Assembly (NCBI GenBank): GCA_951799405.1
Contig: OX637342.1
Span: 2,728,001-2,792,000 of the forward strand
Direction: 5' to 3'
Length of the DNA stretch: 64,000 bases
Source of the DNA: Agapetus fuscipes
Taxonomy: Eukaryota; Arthropoda; Insecta; Trichoptera; Glossosomatidae
Of this stretch, positions 21,647 through 30,524 are shown one piece after another (within the stretch, counting starts at the first letter, position 1; every line of letters starts with the position of its first letter). The notes beneath the pieces were generated by a model. It had not been told where the DNA came from. It made no database searches and saw only the letters and a list, made by a program, of their open reading frames with translations. Position numbers and translations under genes: made by a program.

Positions 21647-22957
21647 ATGGCTAAGGTGAACATCAAGGACCTCAAAGTCACTGAGCTTAAGAATGAGCTT
21701 CTGGAAAGGGACCTGGAGACCTCAGGAGGGAAGGCGGCCTTACAAGCACGCCTCATGGAAGCTCTAGAACAGTCAGGCGAAGACCCGGCATACTTTGTCA
21801 TGGCATCTGGGGGAGACCGCGCCCTTGAGGAACTGAACCTCAGCATCAACAGTAACCTGACAGGACTGAAGACTGAGATGGCTGACAACGCCAAGACCCT
21901 GAAGGAGGACCTGACCGGGCTGAAGGAGGACCTGGCAACCATGGAAGAGAAAATGACCACCAACCTGACCGGGCTGGAGGAGAAGGTGACGGGGCTGGAG
22001 GAAAAGATGAACAGCAACATGACCAGCCTGAAGGAAGAGATGACTGAGGCACTGGAGAAGAAAGTGGCAGAAAGCTCGCGAGCAATGTCGGAGATTGAGG
22101 CCCGTGTGGCAAGCCTGGAGGACCGTCTGCGTGCCGAGCTGGCTGACAAGTGCCAGATGGAGTCCACCAGAATCTCCCCCAAAGGCGGCCTTCACGACGA
22201 GACCGACCAGGGATGCTCAACTCCAACCAGGGTCACAAGAGGGGATGATGACCCTTCCCTAGCCAAGCACAACCTCCCAACCTTCGACGGGAAGACGTCG
22301 TGGGAGGAATACTTGACCCTCTTTGAGACGGCTGCCATGATGGGAGCCTGGAGCCAGCAGAAGAAGGCTTCGGTTCTCAGCCTGTCGCTCCGAGGAGACG
22401 CTCTCAGGGTTCTGCAGGCCATACCCCTGGACAACCGTGGTGACTTTGGGCAGCTGAAGCAGCGCTTGGATATGCGCTATGGCCACAAGTGCCTGGAGCA
22501 GCTGTACAAGTCACAGCTGAACACAAGGGTGCAGAAGCCCAACGAGAGCCTCCAGGAGTTTGAAATGGACATCGCCCGCCTGGTACGAGACGCTTACCCG
22601 ACAGCCTCCGACGACATCTGTGAGAGCTTGGCAGTGGACAAGTTCCTAAATGGATTGCGGGAATGGGAGACGCAACAAGCCGTAAAACTGGCCCATCCCA
22701 AGGCTTTGAACGAGGCGCTCAGCCAAGCTCTCGAGTTTGAGGCTGTCAAACAGTCCATTAGGGGCCACGCCAGGGTTCGTGCAGTCGAGGCAGAGGAGGT
22801 CAAGCTACCAACAACCGAGGAGTTAATTGAAAAAGTGCTGGAACGTCTGAGACCTCGAAGACGAGACCCACGCTGCTGGAACTGCGGACAGCTGGGCCAC
22901 CTTAGCACCAAGTGTCCAAAGCCTCAGAAACCCAGAAAACAGGCTGCGGAAAACTAG
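21647..22957 (+). CDS. gag: Gag polyprotein with N-terminal SAP-like domain
   Basis: 436 residues from ATG at 21647 (context AAAAAAATGG, a good insect start; the frame extends 24 bases further up only through a TTG). Residues about 6-40 (DLKVTELKNELLERDLETSG, then KAALQARL) resemble a SAP domain, a helix-hairpin motif that binds AT-rich DNA. Residues about 55-185 are a heptad-rich coiled coil (repeats of LTGLKEDL type). Residues about 205-370 are the Gag capsid-like core. A CCHC zinc knuckle C-x2-C-x4-H-x4-C (CWNCGQLGHLSTKC) is at 410-423, just before the stop. The product would form virus-like particles and package element RNA. SAP domains are not usual in Gypsy Gag proteins as far as I know. 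Pol begins in the -1 frame within the last 46 bases. Confidence 0.93.
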   Translation: MAKVNIKDLKVTELKNELLERDLETSGGKAALQARLMEALEQSGEDPAYFVMASGGDRALEELNLSINSNLTGLKTEMADNAKTLKEDLTGLKEDLATMEEKMTTNLTGLEEKVTGLEEKMNSNMTSLKEEMTEALEKKVAESSRAMSEIEARVASLEDRLRAELADKCQMESTRISPKGGLHDETDQGCSTPTRVTRGDDDPSLAKHNLPTFDGKTSWEEYLTLFETAAMMGAWSQQKKASVLSLSLRGDALRVLQAIPLDNRGDFGQLKQRLDMRYGHKCLEQLYKSQLNTRVQKPNESLQEFEMDIARLVRDAYPTASDDICESLAVDKFLNGLREWETQQAVKLAHPKALNEALSQALEFEAVKQSIRGHARVRAVEAEEVKLPTTEELIEKVLERLRPRRRDPRCWNCGQLGHLSTKCPKPQKPRKQAAEN

Positions 22958-25900
22958 AAAGGGTTAATGGGAAGGGGCAACCGTTGACCCGCGCTGGAGA
23001 GGCCCTGAAATCTGCTGCTACTGTCGCAACCGTGAGAGGAAAAGCCAGCAGCATTTTTATCAATGGCATAATAGATGGAGTAACTCGTGAACTACTGGTG
23101 GACACGGGAGCAACCAGGACAATTCTGAGACGCGACATAGTGGCACGAGGCAAACAGATTGCACCAACAAAATGGTCTCTGCACACCGCCACGGGAGAGT
23201 CAGCACAGGTGTATGGGGAGACGATTGCCACCTTCCAAATTGGCAGCACCACTTTTGATCATCGGACATTGGTGGCCAACATTGAAGAAGACGTTATATT
23301 GGGAATGGACATACTGGACAGATTTGGGTGCAGCTTAAATTTAAAAAAAGGTGCCATTAAAATTGAAAATGAAGAAGTCATCCTGCAAAGACGGAAAGAA
23401 CTGGCTGCACGTGTGATCCTAGCCAAGAATACCGAAGTGAAGGGGCGATCCGAGATGATAGTGAGTGCCCGCCTGGATTCCAGTAGTACAAATGACCAAA
23501 TCTGTATGATAGAACCGGAGAACATGGACAATGTTAACAAAGGAGTCATGGTGGCAAGAACAGTGATTCGCGCGCAGGAGACCATTCCTGTCAAGATCAT
23601 GAATGTGAACAGCTACCCAGTTAAAATGAATGAAGGTTTTGTTTTGGGCAGATGTGAGAGGATAACTTCCATTGTGCAACAGATGACAAACATGACATGC
23701 GAGGGAAGAAAATTATCGACACAATTGGAAACCCTGGTCCACGACGCTTCCCAAGGTCTAACCGAGGAAAACAGACTTAGAGTGAGGAGTTTGATCTGCC
23801 GCTACCAGAACATTTTCGAGGACTCTAATGGCCGTCTGGGAAGAACCAAGGTAGTGCGACATAGCATAGACACCGGAGAAGCAAGACCAATCAAACAGGC
23901 TCCAAGAAGACTACCCTTTGCAAAGCGGGAAGAAGCCGACAAGATCATCAAAGACATGAGCAAGGATGGCATCATAGAACCATCAAGTAGCCCTTGGACA
24001 TCCCCGGTGGTACTGGTGAAAAAGAAGGATGGTACCACGAGATTTTGTGTGGACTACAGACTGCTCAACGATGTTACGAAAAAGGATAGTTACCCTCTGC
24101 CAAGGATTGACGACACCTTGGACACATTGGCAGGATGCACCATTTTTTCCACATTGGACCTGAAAAGTGGCTACTGGCAAGTTGAATTGGATGCCAAAGA
24201 TAAGGAGAAAACGGCATTCTCGACTGGATCTGGACTTTGGCAGTTCACCGTGATGCCATTTGGCTTATGCAATGCCCCCGCCACGTTTGAAAGGCTGATG
24301 GAGAATGTGCTGCGAGGACTGTCATGGGAAACCTGCCTTGTATACTTGGATGACATAATCATCCTGGGAAAGGACTTCAACCATCAGTTGAGAAATCTGG
24401 AGCAAGTTTTCGGGCGACTACAAGACGCTGGACTGAAGCTCAACCCGAAAAAGTGTAACCTGTTCAAGAAACAAGTAAATTACCTGGGACACATAGTTTC
24501 TCAACGTGGAGTTGAAGTTGACCCTGCCAAAATCAAGGCAGTAAGAGACTGGCCCGTGCTGAAGGACAAACATGAAACTAGGAGCTTCCTGGGGCTGTGC
24601 ACTTATTACAGGAGGTTTGTGCCAAGATTTGCGGACATTGCAAAACCGCTCACCAAGCTTACGGAAGAAAACACTCGCTTCCATTGGAGTGATTCCTGCG
24701 CACAAGCATTTGAAGAGCTTAAGGGAAGATTAACAAGTGCCCCCATCTTGAGCTACCCACGAAAAGATGGAAAGTTCATCCTGGATACCGACGCTAGTAA
24801 TGTGGGGATAGGAGGCGTCCTTTCCCAAATACAGGATGGGCATGAGACTGTTCTGGGTTACTTCAGTAAAGTGCTTTCCAAGCCAGAACGAAATTATTGC
24901 GTGACCAGACGAGAGCTTCTTGCCGTGATAAAATCAGTGGAACACTTCCGCAAATACTTGTACGGGAGAAAATTCACACTACGGACTGATCATGCTGCAC
25001 TGGTTTGGCTTCTGAAATTCAAAAACCCAGAAGGGCAAGTGGCTAGATGGATTGAAAGGCTCCAGGAGTATGATTATGACTCCGAACATAGACCTGGCAC
25101 GCTTCATCGAAATGCGGATGCATTATCCAGACGACCATGCGCCAGTGACTGCAAACATTGCAGCAAGATGGAGGACAAGGTAGCAATTGTCCAAAGGACG
25201 ACCACCGAAGATGAGGACTGGCAAGATGAAAAATTGGCGCAAGACCAACTGAATGATCCGGACTTGAAGTATGTGATGGAATGGGCGCGAGAAGGAGAAA
25301 GGCCAACCTGGGAAAAACTCGCCCCCTTATCACCAACTGTCAAGGCTTATTGGGCTCAATGGGGATCCATAGTGATAGAAGGAGGGTTTCTGAAACGAAA
25401 GATCGAGAAGGAAGACGGCACACTTAGAAGAAAGCAAACCCTCGTTCCGAGGAGCCGAGTACCGGAAATCCTTGGACTGCTGCATGGAGGAACTTCTGGA
25501 GGACATCTAGGCGTTAAGAAGACGCTGGAGAAAGTGAAAGAGCGATTTTACTGGATCAACTGCAGCGAAGACGTCAAAGATTGGTGTCGAAAATGTGTAA
25601 CCTGTGCAACGGCCAATGGACCGCAAAGGAAAAGGCGAGCACCAATGCGTCAGTACAATGTTGGCAGCCCCTTTGAAAGAATTGCCATCGACATAGCTGG
25701 CCCATTTCCTACAACTGAGAAGGGTAACAAGTACATCATGGTGGTGATGGATTACTTCAGCAAGTGGGTGGAAGCTTACTCAATCCCTAACCAAGAGGCC
25801 GTAACCGTGACTGAAGTTCTAGTTACCGAATTTATCAGCAGGTTTGGCGTACCCCTGGAATTACATTCTGATCAGGGAAGGAACTTTGAAGCTGCTATCT

Positions 25901-27174
25901 TCCAGCAAATGTGTGAGCGGCTAGGAATCTACAAGACCAGGACCACTGCGCTACATCCACAGTCTGATGGAATGGTGGAAAGGATGAACCGTACCGTGGG
26001 GAGGTACTTAGCCAAAGTAGTGTCCAGCCATCAGCGGGACTGGGACCGACATCTGCCTTTGTTCTTATTGGCTTACCGGTCGGCTGTTCAGGAAACGACG
26101 AAGAAGACTCCCAGCAGCATACTGTTTGGGCGAGAAATGCGACTTCCTTGTGATCTCAAATTTGGCTGCAAACCAGGTGAAGACCTAGCCGGAGAAGACT
26201 ATGTGACAGACCTTCGCAGGAGGCTGGATGACATCCATGATCAGGTCCGCATGAACATCGGGGAAGCCAGCGATCAAATGAAGGAGCGCTATGACACCAG
26301 AGCTGACAGCATGGGGTACAAAGCTGGTGACTGGGTGTGGCTTTTTGACCCCAAGAGGCGCCAAGGATACTGTCCGAAACTTCAGCGTTCCTGGGACGGG
26401 CCGTACGAGATCTTGGAGCGCATCAACGATGTGGTCTACCGCATAAAAAAGAGACCAAACGGAAAACCAAGGGTCGTGCACTACAATCGCCTCTCACCAT
26501 ACCTAGGCAATAATGATGACCAACCAGCCCAAAAAGTACGACAGTGCGTCGCATCCGAAAGATCACCAGCCTTTGAGACGTTTTGGGAGAACGCGAAGGC
26601 AGGGCAGAAGTTTCGCCATGGAGTGACCACAGAAGTCCACAAGGACTTATTTGAGGTCACTAGGGACCACACACTGGCATGCAGTGTACCGGAAGATCTA
26701 GATATGTCTAGAGGAATTGCACGGGTCTTCCGATACAAATTCGGAGAACCGCAACCCTCGAGCAGCCCGCAAGGAAGAGCTCTGAGACTACCGAAGGGGC
26801 GTCAACAAGCATACTGCCTGGTTGTCCCGGATTCCAGCAACCTGGAAGATGACTACAAGGCATTGTGGGACGGCCTTGTTGAGCTGCGTGACTACATGTT
26901 GGAGGATCAGCAGGCGCGTCTGGCAATACCGAAGATGGGTGGCGGCCGCGCTAATCGAGACTGGCGGATAATCCGGAGTATGATTGAAGCAGTGTTCTCG
27001 GGAGTCGGCATCAGCGTCATGGTGTGCTGCGAGCAAGCGCAGCCGAGAGCCAGTGGGGAGAAATCCGTGGACTGCCACTTCTTCCTGACCACAGGGTGTC
27101 GACGTGGATCAGCATGCCCCTACCTACACAGAGTCAAGACTGTTCCGGGACGAAACAGTCTAGGTGGGGGGTAG
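22912..27174 (+). CDS. pol: Pol polyprotein: PR-RT-RNaseH-IN plus macrodomain and CCCH finger
   Basis: Open for 1420 codons, starting at GTG with no ATG at its head, so it is presumably made as a Gag-Pol product by -1 frameshifting in the overlap with gag (22912-22957). Protease: DTGA at residues 64-67. Reverse transcriptase: YLDD at 478-481. RNase H: DTDAS near 625-629. Integrase: HHCC zinc finger (H858, H865, C895, C898), catalytic D927, D987 and E1023 (D-x35-E spacing), then a GPY/F module with GPY at 1163-1165. Beyond the usual end of Gypsy Pol, residues about 1238-1373 resemble a TARG1/OARD1-type macrodomain: DLFEV 1245-1249, GIARVFRYKFG 1268-1278, AIPKMGGG 1338-1345 and W1351. A CCCH zinc finger (C1388, C1396, C1402, H1406) follows. 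The TAG stop directly abuts the 3' LTR. Confidence 0.93.
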   Translation: MSKASETQKTGCGKLERVNGKGQPLTRAGEALKSAATVATVRGKASSIFINGIIDGVTRELLVDTGATRTILRRDIVARGKQIAPTKWSLHTATGESAQVYGETIATFQIGSTTFDHRTLVANIEEDVILGMDILDRFGCSLNLKKGAIKIENEEVILQRRKELAARVILAKNTEVKGRSEMIVSARLDSSSTNDQICMIEPENMDNVNKGVMVARTVIRAQETIPVKIMNVNSYPVKMNEGFVLGRCERITSIVQQMTNMTCEGRKLSTQLETLVHDASQGLTEENRLRVRSLICRYQNIFEDSNGRLGRTKVVRHSIDTGEARPIKQAPRRLPFAKREEADKIIKDMSKDGIIEPSSSPWTSPVVLVKKKDGTTRFCVDYRLLNDVTKKDSYPLPRIDDTLDTLAGCTIFSTLDLKSGYWQVELDAKDKEKTAFSTGSGLWQFTVMPFGLCNAPATFERLMENVLRGLSWETCLVYLDDIIILGKDFNHQLRNLEQVFGRLQDAGLKLNPKKCNLFKKQVNYLGHIVSQRGVEVDPAKIKAVRDWPVLKDKHETRSFLGLCTYYRRFVPRFADIAKPLTKLTEENTRFHWSDSCAQAFEELKGRLTSAPILSYPRKDGKFILDTDASNVGIGGVLSQIQDGHETVLGYFSKVLSKPERNYCVTRRELLAVIKSVEHFRKYLYGRKFTLRTDHAALVWLLKFKNPEGQVARWIERLQEYDYDSEHRPGTLHRNADALSRRPCASDCKHCSKMEDKVAIVQRTTTEDEDWQDEKLAQDQLNDPDLKYVMEWAREGERPTWEKLAPLSPTVKAYWAQWGSIVIEGGFLKRKIEKEDGTLRRKQTLVPRSRVPEILGLLHGGTSGGHLGVKKTLEKVKERFYWINCSEDVKDWCRKCVTCATANGPQRKRRAPMRQYNVGSPFERIAIDIAGPFPTTEKGNKYIMVVMDYFSKWVEAYSIPNQEAVTVTEVLVTEFISRFGVPLELHSDQGRNFEAAIFQQMCERLGIYKTRTTALHPQSDGMVERMNRTVGRYLAKVVSSHQRDWDRHLPLFLLAYRSAVQETTKKTPSSILFGREMRLPCDLKFGCKPGEDLAGEDYVTDLRRRLDDIHDQVRMNIGEASDQMKERYDTRADSMGYKAGDWVWLFDPKRRQGYCPKLQRSWDGPYEILERINDVVYRIKKRPNGKPRVVHYNRLSPYLGNNDDQPAQKVRQCVASERSPAFETFWENAKAGQKFRHGVTTEVHKDLFEVTRDHTLACSVPEDLDMSRGIARVFRYKFGEPQPSSSPQGRALRLPKGRQQAYCLVVPDSSNLEDDYKALWDGLVELRDYMLEDQQARLAIPKMGGGRANRDWRIIRSMIEAVFSGVGISVMVCCEQAQPRASGEKSVDCHFFLTTGCRRGSACPYLHRVKTVPGRNSLGGG
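26623..27030 (+). other. Macrodomain-encoding segment of pol
   Basis: The order of motifs follows the TARG1/OARD1 (ALC1-like) macrodomain branch: a strand plus DLF near the start, a GIA-x2-F-x3-FG helix region, a long central helix, AIPKMGGG...W, then an amphipathic helix (RIIRSMIEAVF) and a final strand (SVMVC). Members of this branch remove ADP-ribose from acidic residues and deacylate O-acetyl-ADP-ribose. By eye the position of the human TARG1 catalytic aspartate aligns with Ala1347, and the usual M-G-x-G-I-A is M-S-R-G-I-A here. It may therefore bind ADP-ribose without hydrolysing it, or use another residue such as Asp1350. Confidence 0.7.
27073..27129 (+). other. CCCH zinc finger-encoding segment of pol
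   Basis: CHFFLTTGCRRGSACPYLH gives C-x7-C-x5-C-x3-H, the pattern of RNA-binding CCCH fingers, with the aromatic and basic residues commonly found between the ligands. It lies 15 residues from the end of Pol. Confidence 0.75.
27162..27174 (+). other. Polypurine tract
   Basis: AGGTGGGGGGTAG immediately upstream of the 3' LTR. It doubles as the last Pol codons (Gly-Gly-Gly, stop). Confidence 0.8.
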
Positions 27175-27646
27175 TGTTATGTAAATATAAATATTGAAAT
27201 AAGTATGGATAATTATAGTTATAAGAATCCTCAAAAGTATTGGTAGGTAAGATCGATAATTATGTATAAGTGTAGAATTCTCTAGGCTAAGTAGGTATTT
27301 GTTATAATTATAGGAATACTGTATTGCATTGGTAGGTAGGATTTTGGTTGTGTCTAGGTAGTACGTGAAACATCGAGAAGTAATAATTACTCTGGAACCT
27401 TCTAGCAACTATAGGTCTAGATTATACTGCTCTAAAGAGTATAAAGGGTGCAAATGGCCTGCAGAGCGGCCAGTATCATAGAGACTTACAAACACATCGA
27501 AGTCATCTGATCAGTGAACCAAAACCAAGTGGAATAATCGAGAAAGTAGTGTGAAAATAAATTTTGTAACTGTGTAAAATAAATAACTATTGAAGAAGAC
27601 CTGTGTATTTTTAATTTGAAGACAATTGAACCCTAATTTCGTAACA
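27175..27646 (+). repeat. 3' LTR
   Basis: 472 bp, identical by eye to the 5' LTR. AATAAA is at about 27578. Followed by the ATAC duplication. Confidence 0.95.
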
Positions 27647-27654
27647 ATACCATA

Positions 27655-27815
27655 AGCAGGGCTTATGTTCATTTGAGATTGGGTTTTTTATATTGTAGGT
27701 CCACATGCGGCATGTGTGAGCGCGAAATTATGCGTGTCTGTTTGTGGGAATGCATTTAATATGAATGTCAAATGATACATATCTTTGCAGCTTAGATTTA
27801 GATTAAGATTTAGGC
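27655..27815 (+). repeat. R1 copy
   Basis: GCAGGGCTTATGTTCATTTG through GTGAGCGCGAAATTATGCG to TTTGCAGCTTAGATTTAG. Its front part is interrupted by the Gypsy insertion or was lost before it. Confidence 0.65.
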
Positions 27816-27969
27816 ACATGAAAACCAGCACACGATCAAACAGACACCATAAACGGCATGACAAAAAAGTGGGACATAAGAAAAAAATATTCATACATAT
27901 ATTATTTGGTAAAGCTTCTAAAAAAAATTCCGCCCTCAATTACCATTATTCGAAAAAAAAAAGATCTTA

Positions 27970-28045
27970 CTAAGCTGCACATAAAAAGCACCCCCTTACC
28001 GCGTTATCCCCGAAGCAGTAACATAATATGGCATGTGGAATAAAA
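27970..28045 (-). mobile_element. SINE T2 3' tail fragment
   Basis: TAAGCTGCACATAAAAAG, then CGTTATCCCCGAAGCAG and TGGCATGTGGAATAAA are a diverged, rearranged form of the T2 3' end. Confidence 0.35.
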
Positions 28046-28059
28046 TTCATTGTTAATGT

Positions 28060-28890
28060 TCTTTGTGATGTTTTTTTTATGTGCCATTTTTGGTATGTTC
28101 TGTTAAAGGTATGTGATGTTTTGTCATGGTATTTTTTTAAAAAAATCCTGTGCGGGAGACTCCTTAGATTCTAGAGACTCTAGGGGTCTATGAAACTTTT
28201 TGTAGTGCCGCAGAGGTGTACGATCTTGGTCGTCAATACGCCAATACTCAAGCAAGACCCAGTTGCTGTAAGGCTGGAAGGACCTTGGTGACCGGTCATT
28301 GGTATAGGTGTATGAATTTTTCAACCCAGCGAACAGCATATTTGGAAATATAAATTGTATATAATTGGAAATATAATTGTGCTCCGCCGGGATCCGAATC
28401 CACAACCTTCCTTTTACGAGTCCGAAGTGTTGCCACTGGACTACGGATCGGTCCAAGAATGGTATGTTTTGTCCTTGTGTTATTTTGTCATTATGATGTT
28501 TTATCACGTAATGTACTGTCATTGTGATGTTGTGTAATGTGTTCTGCCCTGCTAAGAAAGAAGGCAGTAACTGATTTTTTTTCGATATTGAGTTATATAT
28601 GTATTTCCATATTTTAAACGACGCTGAATCCAATAAGCTCAGTAAAATAGCAAGATCTCATATCGTTACTAAGACATAAGCACACAGACTAGCAGTAAGT
28701 GTACTTAAAATCATACAATTCCTAAGTTTGAAGTTGATTATCTCAGAACAAACATTTTGCAGATACTGCCTTTTTGGTAAGCAGGGCAGTGTTGTCCTGC
28801 CATGTTTCGTTTTATCATGTGTCGTTCTGTCATGTGTCGCTATGTCATGTATCGTTTTGTCACTGTGCCGTTCTAACCTATCACCGTAAG
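28060..28890 (+). repeat. Right arm of the foldback-like element
   Basis: Degenerate units of about 15-18 bp with the core TGTCATGTG(A/T)CGTTC, for example TTCTGTCATGTGTCGCTATG near 28835. They occur in three blocks at 28060-28131, 28458-28550 and 28790-28885, the first two separated by a T1 SINE. The final block ends TGTGCCGTTCTAACC, mirrored at the start of the left arm near 20365. Confidence 0.55.
28132..28453 (-). mobile_element. SINE T1 with tail B
   Basis: Head GGACCGATCCGTAGTCCAGT (28453 back), B-box region GGATTCGGATCCCGGCGG, body to GACGACCAAGATCGTACACC. The tail ends CCCGCACAGGATTTTTTT. Same tail as the 3440 copy and LINE-B. The body contains a small duplication (AATTGTATATAATTGG). 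Confidence 0.75.
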
Positions 28891-29289
28891 ATTATACAAG
28901 TCGAAGGGGGGCGAGGCTAAAAAAGTGAGGCTCCGCTGAAATCCCTTATTGTTACAAATCCAGCATGGCCTTTTTTTTTCTCGTTCAAGCCTGCCGCCTT
29001 TCCAAGAATTTCTAGAAGAAAGTTATAGCGCAGACTATTTGCCCGTAGAGGTAATGTACACTTTTAGTGCACTCGTAAATTTTCTATTTGATGCCTTCAG
29101 ACATTGTACCAAGGTAGATCTTTATTTGAGCGTGCGTTTTTTTTTACCTTCATCAAAAAGGAGAAGGTATCCAAATTTTGTTTTTTTCTTCATATTTTTC
29201 TTCCTCCCCTTTTTTGCAACTTGATAAAGAAGCATGTTTAGGGAAATTGAATTACTTTGGGCTGGAATCAAGATTAAATTATAAAATAA

Positions 29290-29690
29290 GTTGGAGTTAC
29301 AATGGCTTAAATTTGCAGAGAGAGAAAAAGAGAAGAGCATGTATGAAGAGAGTGATAAATCGACTGCTCCAAGGAAGAAGGAAGTAACTCCGAAATTTAG
29401 GTTTTTGACTTATTTCCATTTCTGAAGTTAACAAATCATTATCTTCATTCCAAGATTATAGTCGTGTCTCTATCTCTTTTAAATTCGTTAATAAATTAAT
29501 GTAAAAAATAGTTTATGCATTGCACTTCATGGAATAAATAAAATTCAATTGGCTTGCATGCAAAACTATCTTTTTTGACTTAGTGCTGTCTTCCTTGGAG
29601 CCATCGAAATGTCAAGGAGATGAAAGAAGTATGCAAGGGAAGAACAAAGTGGAAACACAGTTGTGGAGATACTAGCTATCCAATGAAGTT
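29290..29690 (+). pseudogene. RTE/CR1-type LINE 3' fragment, split
   Basis: GAGAAGAGCATGTATGAAGAG (29330) and GATGAAAGAAGTATGCAAGG (29615) are adjacent in the 37245 copy, so about 200 bp of unrelated sequence lies between them. The remaining coding is too short to translate meaningfully. Confidence 0.55.
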
Positions 29691-29971
29691 TGGAAGCTAG
29701 ATACTAAAACAAGGATTTATTTGTCTTACACTGCATTCTGGTTGTGACGCTTGTTGGAAGCAACCACTCTTCTCCAATTCTTTCTTGTCTGCACTGCCAA
29801 GAAACATAGATAATCAACTGTACAGAAAGTAAAAAAGAAAGGTCATATTTAAATCAAGTGATAAATAAACTAAACACTGCAGGGACGACAAGAAAAGAAG
29901 AAGAAGGATCGGCGTGGATCTGAAGAAAAAAAGCTCGCGTCTATGTTGCGCTGAAAGCTCCCAGGCATTTG

Positions 29972-30140
29972 TTATTGCCTCCGCTGCCACCATCGTCCTT
30001 TACGTGACTTTCGTTTAACGACGCCCAGAGCTTTTTGGTTAACGATCGCCCAGCTGGCCGCTAAGGCAGGAGCTTTCACACGAGCTGCCGGAGCGGAAAG
30101 CCTTACAGGCAGCTTGTTAAATAACATCTGAAAATGTTTA
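29972..30140 (-). CDS. Unrecognised short ORF, possible exon
   Basis: Locally GC-richer sequence. The minus strand has TTTTCAG directly before ATG (30129), as at a splice acceptor, then a basic peptide (LPVRLSAPAARVKAPALA, ending KRKSRKGRWWQRRQ) to a TAA. No domain recognised. It could be an exon, a retro-pseudogene fragment or chance. Confidence 0.2.
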
Positions 30141-30304
30141 AGATGCGGCATAATGTTTCTGTTAATTCTCATCTGTACATAAGTATTTTAAAGGATTATA
30201 TGTAAAAGTTTAACAGAATTTCGTAAATTTTCTGCGTTTCAAGATTTTGTTTTTCACACATTTCTTACGGTTGATAATTAATTATACAAATTTGTAAGGT
30301 AAAT

Positions 30305-30520
30305 AACCCATACTGTAAAATGTGTAAAGTTTTATTAATGGCACCTCTTTTTCAAGAAATTTTGAGAAGAGATTCCGATTTGATATTCATTGGAGGCTTG
30401 GGTTTTATTGCAGATTTTCATGCATAATGTATAAAGCGTGATCGTTGGAGTGTGCATTAAGTACCATTTTTTATTAAAACATATCCTCGCCACTAAGATT
30501 CTAGATTAAAGATAAATTAC
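30305..30520 (+). repeat. R1 copy, old
   Basis: ACCCATACTGTAAAATGTG, GGCACCTCTTTTTCAAG, then GCGTGATCG and a CGCCACTAAGATTCTAGATT tail keep the R1 order at low identity. Confidence 0.5.
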
Positions 30521-30524
30521 AGTA

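Larger units (their letters stand above)
20465..27650 (+). mobile_element. Ty3/Gypsy LTR retrotransposon, apparently intact
   Basis: Complete element: a 472-bp LTR, a 706-bp leader, gag, pol overlapping gag in the -1 frame, and a second LTR identical by eye to the first. It is flanked by the 4-bp duplication ATAC (20465-20468 and 27647-27650). The LTRs begin TGTTA and end TAACA. Both ORFs are uninterrupted and catalytic motifs are present, so it inserted very recently and may be active. There is no envelope ORF. Unusual features are the SAP-like domain in Gag and the macrodomain plus CCCH finger at the end of Pol. Confidence 0.95.

Noticed and set aside
21547..22182. Long minus-strand open frame of 211 codons opposite gag
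   Set aside because: An antisense shadow of the high-GC gag coding; no domain and no promoter.
28190..28633. 169-codon minus-strand frame at 28124-28633
   Set aside because: It is T1 SINE sequence translated; similar peptides appear at each T1 copy.
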